A stretch of 64,000 nt of DNA from Streptomyces canus 299MFChir4.1 (GTDB lineage Bacteria; Actinomycetota; Actinomycetes; Streptomycetales; Streptomycetaceae): contig NZ_KB911606.1 in the NCBI RefSeq assembly GCF_000383615.1, positions 1-64,000 on the forward strand, read 5' to 3'. This document shows, in pieces, positions 34,647 through 43,155 of this stretch. The position numbers and the translations under genes are program-made. Numbering within the stretch: the stretch's first letter is position 1; each line of letters begins with the position of its first letter. Below the pieces are notes generated by a model, which was given only the letters and a program-made list of their open reading frames with translations, was not told the origin of the DNA and did not search any database.

Positions 34647-34850
34647 CGTTAATCGCTCCTCAGAGCGGTCAGGCAGTGGGGGGAACTTCCCCTCCCTGTC
34701 CTTCCGCAGCTTAGTCCCGCAAGCGGGGACCGCTCATTCCAACTGCCGACACCGTCGATGGCCTCCTGACCCCGAACGCCGACATCCTGTCCAACCCGAT
34801 GGTGCGAGACGATGTTCCCGCAGGCCAGGCAGTTACCCCAGTCGCCAGTA

Positions 34851-34864
34851 CGCCGATGGCGAAC
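34851..34864 (-). promoter_or_regulatory. ClgR-type box upstream of clpC
   Basis: The minus strand reads GTTCGC-CATCG-GCG, fitting the ClgR consensus GTTCGC-N5-GCG known for clp genes in Streptomyces. It lies about 205 bp from the clpC ATG, and a TAAC -10-like element follows. The rest of the 430-bp space 34647-35076 is the leader of clpC and the upstream part of the divergent gene; no other gene is credible. Confidence 0.6.
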
Positions 34865-35076
34865 GTGAGACGGCCTTTCCTGCGTGTCGCCCCCTCCCAC
34901 TAGGGATGTCTTACCCGCTCGAACCGACACTCCATGCCGTACGCCCCCCGTCCCTCCGCTACGGGCGAACAACCTTGTGCCACCCCGCACCTCCGCACGC
35001 CCCCTCTTCGGCCACTCTTCGCACACGTCGGCACACCCAGCGTAACTCTCGCGCCTTTCCGGCGGTTGCACTTGGC

Positions 35077-35871
35077 ATGGTCGCCAGCCGCCCCCCTCTC
35101 GCCACCGATTTCGCCGTGGTCCCGCTCCCCCGTCGGCCGCCGGAACGGGCCGCCTTCGGCGACGATCCGGTCCGTCGCTGGTACGAGAACGAACTGGGCT
35201 GGCCCACGGTGCCCGCGAGCACCCCTGAATCTCCCGTACGACTGCGCCTGGGGCTTCGTTTCGACGTCCTGGACGTCCCGGCCGAGGCGGGACGCGCGGC
35301 CCTGCGCCACCTCGCCGAGGCGTCTCCGGTGGCTATGTGGGGCGACCGGATGCTGCTCCTGGTGGCGGCGGGCAGCACGGAGGAGTTGCCGGGCCTGCTG
35401 GACTGGCTGGAGTGGGGCACGCTGGCGCTCGACCTGCGGGCGGTCGGGACGGGCGGCGTGATGCAGGCACCGCGTCCGCCGGAACCCTGGGTGCGCCAAC
35501 TCGCGGAAGTCTCGTCGGGACGGTCTGCGCGTCCGGCGCCCGGGGAGGAGGCATCCCTCGTCCCGCCGTCGCTCCCGGAATCGACCGGACTCATGCCCCG
35601 ACCGTCGCGGAAGGAGCCGAAAGCGGCGAAAGGGCCGCGAGAGACGAGCCCCGCCACCGGAAGCCGGCGGCCTCTCGTCCTGGGCCGCCCGGGCGCCCTG
35701 CAGGGGGCCGCCGTGTGGGTGCGGCCCCCCGAGCCTGGGTGCGAGGTCGAGGCCTCGCTGCCGACGATGTCGGCACTGGGGGGCGGTGGGGGCGCCCCCG
35801 ATCTCGTACGCGTCGTGAACACGGTGGCCACGCACTGCCACCGGCTGCGGCTGCGGCGCGCTCGGCCATAG
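35077..35871 (+). CDS. SCO3374 family protein
   Basis: A 264-residue protein conserved next to clpC in Streptomyces, function unknown. The N-terminal half (about 1-140) is well conserved: RRWYENELGWPT, RLGLRFDVLDVPAEAG, LLDWLEWG. The middle is low-complexity Pro/Ser/Arg. It ends with VNTVATHCHRLRLRRAR. No signal peptide or membrane helix is present. The LRFDVLDVP segment resembles bifunctional DNA primase/polymerase-type proteins of plasmids, but the match is weak. The ATG start lacks a strong ribosome site. Confidence 0.8.
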   Translation: MVASRPPLATDFAVVPLPRRPPERAAFGDDPVRRWYENELGWPTVPASTPESPVRLRLGLRFDVLDVPAEAGRAALRHLAEASPVAMWGDRMLLLVAAGSTEELPGLLDWLEWGTLALDLRAVGTGGVMQAPRPPEPWVRQLAEVSSGRSARPAPGEEASLVPPSLPESTGLMPRPSRKEPKAAKGPRETSPATGSRRPLVLGRPGALQGAAVWVRPPEPGCEVEASLPTMSALGGGGGAPDLVRVVNTVATHCHRLRLRRARP

Positions 35872-35919
35872 GCCTTCGCGGCCCCGGCCTTCGTGGCCCC
35901 GGCCTCAGCGGACCCTCGA

Positions 35920-36255
35920 TCAGGCGTTGGCCTTCTCGTAAGCCTCGCGAATGCTCGCCGGAACACGGCCGCGGTCATTGACCTCGTAACCGTTCTCCTT
36001 CGCCCAGGCACGGATCTGAGCGGTGTCCTGGCTGCCACCGGAAGCGGCCCGCGTCTTTCCGCGGCCGCCCGAAGCACGGCCTCCGGTGCGGCGACCGCCC
36101 TTCACGTAGGGGTCGAGAAGGCCACGGAGCTTGTCCGCATTGGCAGTCGTGAGATCGATCTCGTACGTCTTGCCGTCCAACGCGAACGTGACGGTCTCGT
36201 CCGCCTCGCCGCCGTCGATGTCATCGACAAGAAGGACCTGAACCTTCTGTGCCAC
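35920..36255 (-). CDS. lsr2: Nucleoid protein Lsr2
   Basis: Lsr2 is the actinobacterial H-NS-like protein that binds AT-rich DNA and silences foreign and secondary-metabolite genes. The 111-residue product has the N-terminal dimer domain (VQVLLVDDIDGGEADETVTF), a Gly/Arg linker and the C-terminal AT-hook-like core RGRVP. The GTG 36255 start follows AAAGGAAA and gives the standard length. The 207-bp space 36271-36477 upstream presumably holds its promoter. Confidence 0.95.
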   Translation of the reverse strand: MAQKVQVLLVDDIDGGEADETVTFALDGKTYEIDLTTANADKLRGLLDPYVKGGRRTGGRASGGRGKTRAASGGSQDTAQIRAWAKENGYEVNDRGRVPASIREAYEKANA

Positions 36256-36477
36256 CGGATTTCCTTTCATCCAATACTTGAGGGCCGGGGGTCTGCGGCG
36301 TCCGCCGTTTCACCGTCCCCTGTTATATGCAGTACTGCAGTACGTCGGAAAGCAAACCGCTTTTGCTGGGAAAACACAAACCCTCGGGAGAGACCGACAG
36401 GGGCCGCCCCGTCCGGAAACATGCGCGTTTCGGACATAGGGAACCTGGGCAGGGCCGATCGGCGGAATCCTTGGCGA

Positions 36478-37026
36478 TCACAGATGCAGAAGCATCCGGC
36501 TGTTGCCCAAGGTGTTCGGTTTCACTCGTTCGAGACCGAGGAACTCTGCCACGCCTTCGTCATAGGAACGCAGTAGCTCGGCGTAGACATCGGTGTCAAC
36601 GGGTGTCTCACCGATCTCGACGAAGCCGTGCTTGCCGAAGAAGTCCACTTCGAAGGTGAGACAGAAAACGCGACGAACACCGAGCCAGCGGGCCGTCTGC
36701 AACAACTTCTCCAGCAACTGATGCCCGACCCCGGCACCCTTCAGCCCGGGCTTCACGGCGAGAGTGCGTACTTCCGCGAGGTCTTCCCACATGACATGCA
36801 GGGCGCCGAAGCCGACCAGCTCGGCGTTGTCGTCGCGCTCGGCGACCCAGAACTCCTGGATGTCCTCGTAAAGCGTCACCGTCGCTTTGTCGAGCAGGAT
36901 GCGGTCACGGACGTAGGAGTCAAGGAGCCGACGGATGCCGGCGACATCGCTGGTGCGTGCCCGCCGGACGGTGATGGCTTTTGCGGTGACTTCGGGGTTC
37001 TCGGCGGAGGGGCTCTTCGCGGACAT
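36478..37026 (-). CDS. Amino-acid N-acetyltransferase (N-acetylglutamate synthase)
   Basis: A 182-residue GNAT enzyme of the short ArgA type, which acetylates glutamate with acetyl-CoA in arginine synthesis. The CoA loop is LAVKPGLKGAGVGHQLLEKL, and CLTFEVDFFGKHGFVEIG is characteristic of this group. Actinobacteria lack the long E. coli form and use such short enzymes. TAGCGT ends 6 nt before the ATG on the minus strand, so the transcript is probably leaderless. The upstream BlaI-type gene ends 10 bp before it. Confidence 0.88.
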   Translation of the reverse strand: MSAKSPSAENPEVTAKAITVRRARTSDVAGIRRLLDSYVRDRILLDKATVTLYEDIQEFWVAERDDNAELVGFGALHVMWEDLAEVRTLAVKPGLKGAGVGHQLLEKLLQTARWLGVRRVFCLTFEVDFFGKHGFVEIGETPVDTDVYAELLRSYDEGVAEFLGLERVKPNTLGNSRMLLHL

Positions 37027-37035
37027 GAGCGGACG

Positions 37036-37440
37036 CTATCGTCCGCCGTCTCGCGATGCCGAGTCGGGGTTCTCCACGGTCGGTCCCCCGACGATCCGTA
37101 CGGCGTCCTGGAGTGCCTGTCGCTGTTCCTCGCTCATCATCCCGAAGAAGGCGACGAGAGCGGCGGCGGGGTTGTCACTCTGGGACCAGGCGTCGTTCAT
37201 CAGTGCGGCGGCGTAGGCGGCCCGTGTGGAGACCGCCTCATATCGATAGGCGCGGCCTTCCGCCTCACGACGCACCCAGCCCTTCTGATGGAGATTGTCC
37301 AAAACGGTCATCACCGTGGTGTACGCGATGGACCGTTCCTGCCGAAGGTCTTCCAGGACTTCTCGAACGGTGACCGGGCGGTTCCACTTCCACACCCGCG
37401 TCATGACCGCGTCTTCGAGTTCTCCCAATGGGCGAGGCAC
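37036..37440 (-). CDS. BlaI/MecI/CopY family transcriptional regulator
   Basis: A 134-residue repressor with the BlaI winged helix at about 1-80 (LGELEDAVMTRVWKWNRPVT, VREVLEDL, AYTTVMTVLDNLHQKGWVRR). Such proteins usually respond to a membrane BlaR1/M56 peptidase, but none is encoded here. The GTG start follows GAGG very closely, and TATTGT lies 6 nt before it, so it may be leaderless. The target is unknown. Confidence 0.88.
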   Translation of the reverse strand: MPRPLGELEDAVMTRVWKWNRPVTVREVLEDLRQERSIAYTTVMTVLDNLHQKGWVRREAEGRAYRYEAVSTRAAYAAALMNDAWSQSDNPAAALVAFFGMMSEEQRQALQDAVRIVGGPTVENPDSASRDGGR

Positions 37441-37510
37441 ACCTCAGCACAATAGTGGGAGATCCGGCTATCGGCGTGACGGACGGGCCCTTTCAACGCC
37501 AAACAGCAAC

Positions 37511-37560
37511 AAAAAGGGCGTACGACTCCGAAAGCGCGGTGGCTCGGAGAGTCGTACGCC
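37511..37560 (-). terminator. Terminator of the small membrane protein gene
   Basis: GGCGTACGACT (37517-37527) pairs with AGTCGTACGCC (37550-37560), and the stem extends by CCGA/TCGG with a small bulge. On the minus strand it is followed by a run of five T (37511-37515), rare in this genome and a clear intrinsic terminator. Confidence 0.9.
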
Positions 37561-37577
37561 GACGAGGGCGCGGCCGG

Positions 37578-37742
37578 TCAGTCGGCCTGCTTGGTCGCCT
37601 CCGCGCGCGCGAGGGCGGCGTCGACGGCCGCGTCCTCCTTGGCCTTGTTGGCCCCGCCCTGGGTCTTCACGATGACCCGGATCAGACCGATGAAGAACAC
37701 GGCCATGACGACCGGGGGCACGAGCGCGGAGACATAGTCCAT
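37578..37742 (-). CDS. Small single-pass membrane protein
   Basis: A 54-residue protein: one hydrophobic helix (VPPVVMAVFFIGLIRVIVK, about 8-26) and a charged Ala/Lys/Glu-rich cytoplasmic tail (AKEDAAVDAALARAEATKQA). The minus strand has TACTCT ending 6 nt before the ATG and no ribosome site, so it is probably leaderless. Its strong terminator supports a real gene. Function unknown. Confidence 0.8.
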   Translation of the reverse strand: MDYVSALVPPVVMAVFFIGLIRVIVKTQGGANKAKEDAAVDAALARAEATKQAD

Positions 37743-37801
37743 GCGTCCAGAGTAGCCAGCGACACCGGGACAACTCGGGCGGGGTGCGGACTGTCCCGCC
37801 T

Positions 37802-38563
37802 TCAGCCCGCGGCCAGCTGCTGCGGCGGGTTCGCCGGGGGCGGGGCCGGCTTGCGGCGGGGGAAGACCTCGCCCGGAGTGGGGATGGGCCGGGAGGGCTT
37901 CGGGGCGGCGGGAGCGGGTTTCTCGGCGGGCTTGACCGGGGCCTTTTCCGGACGCTTCGCCGGTTCCTTGGCGTCCTGTTCCGCCGGGCCAGGACGCTTC
38001 GCCGGTTCCTTGGCGTCCTGTTCCGCCGGGCCGCCCGGCGCGAGCCCGGAAGGCTCTTCGCGGAGCCCTCCGCAAAGGCCTCCGGGCAGCGCCAGGAGGC
38101 GCGTACGGGAGGCCGGGACCACAGGGGCCAGCGGGGCGCGTCGGGCGCCCGTGGCGCCCGTGGCGCCCGCGAGACGGGCCCGTACGTCGCGTTCGGCCAG
38201 CATCTGGCAGCGGATCAGCAGCGCCGCCGCGACGGGGTTGCCGCGCAGCGCCCGCAGCGCGGCGAGATCGTCGGGCACGGGCCGGTACCCGGCACCCAGC
38301 GCCTCCTCCAGGAGGGTGAGGTAACCGGCGGCGGTGCCGGGCAGCGCGGCGCGGTACCGGGCGAGGTCGGCCACCAGGAAGGCACGCAACCGGGCACCCT
38401 CGCGTACCGCCTCGTCGAGGGACTCGGCGAGGCGGTGGCAGTCCTTGATGTCCTCGGCCGAAGCAGGGGCGGGGTGAAGGGCGAGGGCGAGAGCGCGGCG
38501 GAGCACACGCAGCTCCTCCACGCCGAACGCCATGCCGCCGCGGGATCCGTATGGCGTGGGCAT
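37802..38563 (-). CDS. Hypothetical protein with Pro/Ala/Lys-rich tail
   Basis: A 253-residue cytosolic protein of unknown function. The N-terminal 135 residues are alpha-helical (VEELRVLRRALALAL, AESLDEAVREGARLRAFLVA). The C-terminal half is low complexity with an exact tandem duplication of GPAEQDAKEPAKRP, encoded by two 42-bp units at 37951-37992 and 37993-38034. TACTGT ends 6 nt before ATG 38563, suggesting a leaderless message; ATG 38533 is an alternative. It resembles conserved Streptomyces proteins without assigned roles. Confidence 0.75.
   Translation of the reverse strand: MPTPYGSRGGMAFGVEELRVLRRALALALHPAPASAEDIKDCHRLAESLDEAVREGARLRAFLVADLARYRAALPGTAAGYLTLLEEALGAGYRPVPDDLAALRALRGNPVAAALLIRCQMLAERDVRARLAGATGATGARRAPLAPVVPASRTRLLALPGGLCGGLREEPSGLAPGGPAEQDAKEPAKRPGPAEQDAKEPAKRPEKAPVKPAEKPAPAAPKPSRPIPTPGEVFPRRKPAPPPANPPQQLAAG
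37951..38034. repeat. In-frame 42-bp tandem repeat inside the hypothetical gene
   Basis: Two near-identical 42-bp units, each 14 codons, keep the frame open. They may expand or contract without breaking the protein. Confidence 0.8.
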
Positions 38564-38661
38564 GCGGCGACAGTACGCGCTAATCAGACAAACCCGTCAT
38601 AGGGGGCGGGTGTGGCGCGACCGGGCCACCCCAATGCCGGTCCAGGCGTCCCGGCCCGAGG

Positions 38662-39459
38662 TCACATCCGCGACACGTTCCGCTCGTAGACCAGCCGCAG
38701 CCCCACCAGCGTCAGCCAGGGCTCGTGCTCGTCGATCACCGACGACTCCCCGAGCACCATAGGCGCCAGGCCGCCCGTGGCGATGACCGTGACGTCGTCC
38801 GGGTCCTCCGCGAGCTCCCGGGCCATCCGGCTCACCACGCCGTCCACCTGCCCTGCGAAGCCGTACACGATCCCGGACTGCATCGCCTCGACCGTGTTCT
38901 TGCCGATCACGCTCCGCGGCCGGGCCACCTCGATCTTCCGCAGCTGCGCACCCTTGACCCCGAGCGCCTCCACGGAGATCTCGATACCGGGCGCGATGAC
39001 CCCGCCGACGTACTCCCCGCGCGCGGACACCGCGTCGAACGTCGTCGCCGTGCCGAAGTCCACGACGATCGCGGGGCCGCCGAACAGTTCGACGGCGGCC
39101 ACCGCGTTGATGATCCGGTCCGCGCCGACCTCCTTGGGGTTGTCGGTGAGGATCGGCACCCCCGTCTTCACGCCGGGCTCGACCAGCACGGCCGGCACGT
39201 CGCCGTAGTAGCGCCGCGTCACCTCGCGCAGCTCGTGCAGCACGGACGGCACGGTCGCGCAGATGGCGATCCCGTCGATGCCGTCGCCCAGTTCGTCCCC
39301 GAGGAGCGGATGCATGCCCATCAGGCCCTGGAGCAGTACGGCCAGCTCGTCCGCCGTGCGGCGCGCGTCCGTGGAGATCCGCCAGTGCTCGACGATGTCC
39401 TCGCCGTCGAACAGCCCGAGGACGGTGTGCGTGTTGCCTACGTCGATCGTGAGGAGCAT
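38662..39459 (-). CDS. coaX: Type III pantothenate kinase
   Basis: CoaX phosphorylates pantothenate, the first step of CoA synthesis. The 265-residue protein has the ASKHA phosphate motif MLLTIDVGNTHTVLGLF, the GADRIINAVAA segment, VVDFGTATTFD and GGVIAPGI. ATG 39459 gives the family N-terminus. It is 5 bp downstream of nadC and ends the cofactor operon, so pantothenate made by PanC from the same transcript can be used directly. Confidence 0.95.
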   Translation of the reverse strand: MLLTIDVGNTHTVLGLFDGEDIVEHWRISTDARRTADELAVLLQGLMGMHPLLGDELGDGIDGIAICATVPSVLHELREVTRRYYGDVPAVLVEPGVKTGVPILTDNPKEVGADRIINAVAAVELFGGPAIVVDFGTATTFDAVSARGEYVGGVIAPGIEISVEALGVKGAQLRKIEVARPRSVIGKNTVEAMQSGIVYGFAGQVDGVVSRMARELAEDPDDVTVIATGGLAPMVLGESSVIDEHEPWLTLVGLRLVYERNVSRM

Positions 39460-39464
39460 CGCGA

Positions 39465-40460
39465 CTACTCCGCCTCGCGCAGATCGAGGCCGATGTCGAG
39501 GATCGGCGAGGAGTGGGTGAGCGCACCCACGGCGAGGTAGTCGACCCCGGTGTCGGCGTACGCGCGCGCGGTGGCCAGCGTCAGCCGCCCGGAGGCCTCC
39601 AGCGCGGCCCGTCCGTGCACGAGCGCGACCGCCTCCTCGCACTCGCCGGGCGTGAAGTTGTCCAGCAGGATCAGGTCGGCGCCCGCGTCCACGACCTCCC
39701 GCAGCTGGTGCAGGGTGTCGACCTCGACCTCGATCGGCACGTCCGGGAAGGTCTCCCGTACGGCCTTGAAGGCCTGGGCGACGCCACCGGCGGCGACCAC
39801 GTGGTTGTCCTTGACCAGCGCCGCGTCGGACAGCGACATGCGGTGGTTGACCCCGCCCCCGCACCGCACCGCGAACTTCTCCAGCGACCTGAGGCCGGGA
39901 GTCGTCTTCCGGGTGTCCCGCACGCGTGCCTTGGTGCCCTCCAGTGCGTCCGCCCACGCGCGCGTGGCGGTCGCGATGCCCGAGAGCCGGCACAGCAGGT
40001 TCAGCGCGCTGCGCTCGGCGGTGAGCAGGTCACGCGTGCGCGTGGTGACCGACAGGAGCTTCTGTCCCGCCTCCACCCGGTCGCCGTCCTCCACATGCCG
40101 CTCGACCTCGAACTCGTCCTCGCACACCACCGAGACGACCGCCTCGGCGACCCTGAGGCCGGCCACGACGCCCGCCTCGCGCGCGACGAAGTCGGCGGTG
40201 GCGACGGCGTCCTCGGGGATGGTCGCGACGGTCGTCACGTCCACACCGTGGTCGAGGTCCTCCTGGATGGCGACATTGGCGATGTCCTCGACCTCCACGG
40301 GATCGAGCCCGGCGTCTGCCAGGAGCTGCGCGAGCGCGGGGTCGAGCCCGCACTCCAGGTACTCCTCGCCGAGGCCGTCGGAGGCGGTGCCACAGGCACA
40401 GCCGTCGCCGCAGCCGCCGGACGAGGCGAGGGGAAGGTCGTCGGTGCTCACTGGTGTCAC
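39465..40460 (-). CDS. nadC: Nicotinate-nucleotide pyrophosphorylase (carboxylating)
   Basis: NadC joins quinolinate and PRPP to give nicotinate mononucleotide, releasing CO2, in de novo NAD synthesis. The 331-residue protein has the family segments NLLCRLSGIAT, RDTRKTTPGLR, NHRMSLSDAALVKDNH and EVEVDTL. The N-terminal 35 residues are an unusual Cys-rich extension (GGCGDGCACG, then ECG) not part of the usual fold. The GTG start at 40460 overlaps the nadB stop (GTGA) and follows GGAG. Confidence 0.95.
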   Translation of the reverse strand: MTPVSTDDLPLASSGGCGDGCACGTASDGLGEEYLECGLDPALAQLLADAGLDPVEVEDIANVAIQEDLDHGVDVTTVATIPEDAVATADFVAREAGVVAGLRVAEAVVSVVCEDEFEVERHVEDGDRVEAGQKLLSVTTRTRDLLTAERSALNLLCRLSGIATATRAWADALEGTKARVRDTRKTTPGLRSLEKFAVRCGGGVNHRMSLSDAALVKDNHVVAAGGVAQAFKAVRETFPDVPIEVEVDTLHQLREVVDAGADLILLDNFTPGECEEAVALVHGRAALEASGRLTLATARAYADTGVDYLAVGALTHSSPILDIGLDLREAE

Positions 40461-42166
40461 TGCTCCTGGAGGGGCTGCCGGGTCGGGGGGAAGTCTGCGG
40501 TATCGGTGGTGTGTACGGCGAGGGTCCGGTCGGGATTCAGCCGTACGACGATGTGGCGGCGCCACGCCGTGTCGTCGCGGTCGGGCGCGTCCTCGCGCCA
40601 GTGGCAGCCGCGCGTCTCCTCGCGCAGCAGGGCCGCGGCGGCCAGGACTCGGGCCACGCACAGGAGGTTGGTGGCCTCCCAGGTGTCGACGCCGGGCTCG
40701 GCCGTCTTGCCGTTCTCGGCGAGGGCGTCCCGGGCGTCGGCGTGCAGCTGCTGCAGCTCGTCGGCGGCCTTGGACAGGGACTCGGCGGAGCGCAGCACGC
40801 CCGCGCCCTGGGTCATGATCCGCTGGATCGCGAACCGGGCCTCGGGGGCGAGCAGCGGGTGCGCGGGCCTCTCGGGCTGGTCGACCGGGGCGGGCACGCG
40901 CGCGTGGAGGCCGGCGCGGCTCGCCGTGATGTCGGCGGCGATGCGCTCGGCGTAGACCAGCCCCTCCAGGAGGGAGTTGGAGGCGAGCCGGTTCGCGCCG
41001 TGCACGCCGGTGCAGGCGACCTCGCCGCACGCGTACAGGCCCGGGACGGTCGTGCGGCCCTTGGAGTCGGTGCGCACGCCGCCGGAGGCGTAGTGGGCGG
41101 CCGGTGCGACCGGGATGGGCTCGGTGACCGGGTCGATGCCGTGGGCGCGGCAGGCGGCGAGGATCGTCGGGAAGCGGTGCTCCCACATCTCGGCGCCGAA
41201 GTGCCGGGCGTCGAGGAACATGTGCTCGGCGTCCCGCTCCTGCATGCGGCGCATGATGCCCTTGGCGACGATGTCCCGAGGTGCGAGCTCGGCCAGCTCG
41301 TGCTGCCCGGTCATGAAGCGCACGCCGTCGGCGTCGACCAGGTGGGCGCCCTCGCCGCGCACGGCCTCGGAGACGAGCGGCTGCTGGCCCTCGGCGTCCG
41401 GGCCGAGGAACAGCACGGTGGGGTGGAACTGCACGAACTCCAGGTCGCTGACCTCGGCGCCCGCGCGCAGGGCGAGCGCCACGCCGTCGCCCGTCGACAC
41501 GGACGGGTTGGTGGTCGCGGAGAACACCTGGCCCATGCCGCCGGTCGCGAGGACGACCGCGGGGGCGTGCACGGCGCCCACGCCGTCGTGCTGGCCCTCG
41601 CCCATGACGTGCAGGGTGACGCCAGCCGTACGGCCTTCGGCGTCGGTCAGGAGGTCGAGCACGAGCGCGTTCTCGATCGTGCGCAGTCCCCGCGCGCGTA
41701 CGGCCTCGACGAGTGCCCGGGAGATCTCCGCGCCGGTCGCGTCACCGCCCGCGTGCGCGATCCGGCGCCGGTGGTGACCGCCCTCGCGGGTGAGCGCCAG
41801 GTCGCCCGCCTCGGACTCGTCGAAATGCGCGCCGGTCGCGATCAGGCGGCGTACGGCGTCGGGGCCCTCGGTGACGAGGATCCGCACCGCCTCCTCGTCG
41901 CACAGGCCCACGCCCGCGACCAGCGTGTCGTCCAGGTGCTGTTCGGGGGTGTCGCCCTCGCCCAGGGCCGCGGCGATGCCGCCCTGCGCCCAGCGGGTGG
42001 AGCCGTCGTCGAGCCGGGCCTTGGTGACGACGACGGTGCTCAGGCCCTCGGCCTGGCAGCGCAGGGCCGCGGTGAGACCGGCGACGCCGGAGCCGACGAC
42101 CACGACGTCCGCGTCGATGGACCACCCGGGCGCGGGTGCGTGCAGTCTTATGCCTGTGCTGGTCAC
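40457..42166 (-). CDS. nadB: L-aspartate oxidase
   Basis: NadB oxidises aspartate to iminoaspartate with FAD, the first step of de novo NAD synthesis. The 569-residue flavoprotein has the FAD-binding DVVVVGSGVAGLTAAL, the RWAQGGIAAALGEGD segment, LATGGMGQVF and the active-site region GVHGANRLASNSLLEGLVYA. The GTG start overlaps the panC stop (GTGA), and its own end overlaps nadC. No nadA (quinolinate synthase) is next to it, so NadA must be encoded elsewhere. Confidence 0.95.
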   Translation of the reverse strand: MTSTGIRLHAPAPGWSIDADVVVVGSGVAGLTAALRCQAEGLSTVVVTKARLDDGSTRWAQGGIAAALGEGDTPEQHLDDTLVAGVGLCDEEAVRILVTEGPDAVRRLIATGAHFDESEAGDLALTREGGHHRRRIAHAGGDATGAEISRALVEAVRARGLRTIENALVLDLLTDAEGRTAGVTLHVMGEGQHDGVGAVHAPAVVLATGGMGQVFSATTNPSVSTGDGVALALRAGAEVSDLEFVQFHPTVLFLGPDAEGQQPLVSEAVRGEGAHLVDADGVRFMTGQHELAELAPRDIVAKGIMRRMQERDAEHMFLDARHFGAEMWEHRFPTILAACRAHGIDPVTEPIPVAPAAHYASGGVRTDSKGRTTVPGLYACGEVACTGVHGANRLASNSLLEGLVYAERIAADITASRAGLHARVPAPVDQPERPAHPLLAPEARFAIQRIMTQGAGVLRSAESLSKAADELQQLHADARDALAENGKTAEPGVDTWEATNLLCVARVLAAAALLREETRGCHWREDAPDRDDTAWRRHIVVRLNPDRTLAVHTTDTADFPPTRQPLQEQ

Positions 42167-43155
42167 GAGGCGGCTCCGAAGGTCAGCGGGATGTTGTCGA
42201 TCAGCCGGGTCGTCCCCACCCGGGCGGCGACGGCGAGGACGGCCTCGCCGATGAAGTCGTCCTCGATCTCGGTGAAGTCGGACGGGTCGACGAGCGCGAG
42301 GTAGTCCAGGGCGAGCGGCGGGTCCTGGCGCGAGGCGTCGTCCAGGATCAGCCGGGCGGCCGCGCGGACCGCCGACGGGGCTCCCGGCAGGGCCTTCGCG
42401 ACCGCGTGCGCGTCGGCGGCCGCGCGGGACTCCCCGAGGGCACTCAGGGCCTCGGCACGCTCATGCGTGGCGGGCACTTCACGGGCTCGTGCGCGCAACG
42501 CCTCCTGGGCCGCGTGGCGGTCGCGGCCCGCGAACAGGGCGCGGGAGAGCGCGAGTGCCGTGCGCCGTTCCTGCGGTGAGAGGTAGCGGTTGCGGCTGGA
42601 GCGGGCCAGGCCGTCGTCCTCGCGCACGGTGGGCACGCCGACGATCTCGACGCCGAAGTTCAGGTCGCGCACCATCCGGCGGATCAGCGCGAGCTGTTGG
42701 GCGTCCTTCTGGCCGTAGAGGGCGATGTCGGGGCGGGTGAGGTGGAGCAGCTTGGCGACGACGGTGAGCATGCCGTCGAAGTGGCCGGGGCGCGAGGTGC
42801 CCTCCAGGCGCTCTCCCATCGGGCCCGCGCTGATGCGCACCTGGGGCTCACCGCCGGGGTAGACCTCGTCGACGGAGGGCGCGAAGACGGCGTCCGCACC
42901 GGCGTCCTCGGCGATCTTGAGGTCGGCGTCCAGGGTGCGCGGGTAGCGGTCGAGGTCTTCTCCCGCGCCGAACTGGAGCGGGTTCACGAAGACGGTGACG
43001 ACGACCTCGCCGTCCGGTCCGGCGATCTCGCGGGCGGTGCGGACCAGGGTGGCGTGGCCCTCGTGCAGGGCACCCATGGTCATCACGACGGCCCGGCGGC
43101 CCACACGCGTGCGTGCGTGCAGTTCGTCGGCGGTGCGCAGCAGGGTCGTGGTCAT
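42163..43155 (-). CDS. panC: Pantothenate synthetase
   Basis: PanC couples pantoate and beta-alanine with ATP to make pantothenate. The 330-residue protein has the nucleotidyl-transferase motif VMTMGALHEGHATLVRTA, the FVNPLQFGAGEDLDRYPRT region, YGQKDAQQLALIRRMVRDL and the SSRNRYLSPQER loop. It is slightly longer than E. coli PanC. The ATG overlaps the stop of the DUF2520 gene. panB and panD are not in the window. Confidence 0.95.
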   Translation of the reverse strand: MTTTLLRTADELHARTRVGRRAVVMTMGALHEGHATLVRTAREIAGPDGEVVVTVFVNPLQFGAGEDLDRYPRTLDADLKIAEDAGADAVFAPSVDEVYPGGEPQVRISAGPMGERLEGTSRPGHFDGMLTVVAKLLHLTRPDIALYGQKDAQQLALIRRMVRDLNFGVEIVGVPTVREDDGLARSSRNRYLSPQERRTALALSRALFAGRDRHAAQEALRARAREVPATHERAEALSALGESRAAADAHAVAKALPGAPSAVRAAARLILDDASRQDPPLALDYLALVDPSDFTEIEDDFIGEAVLAVAARVGTTRLIDNIPLTFGAAS

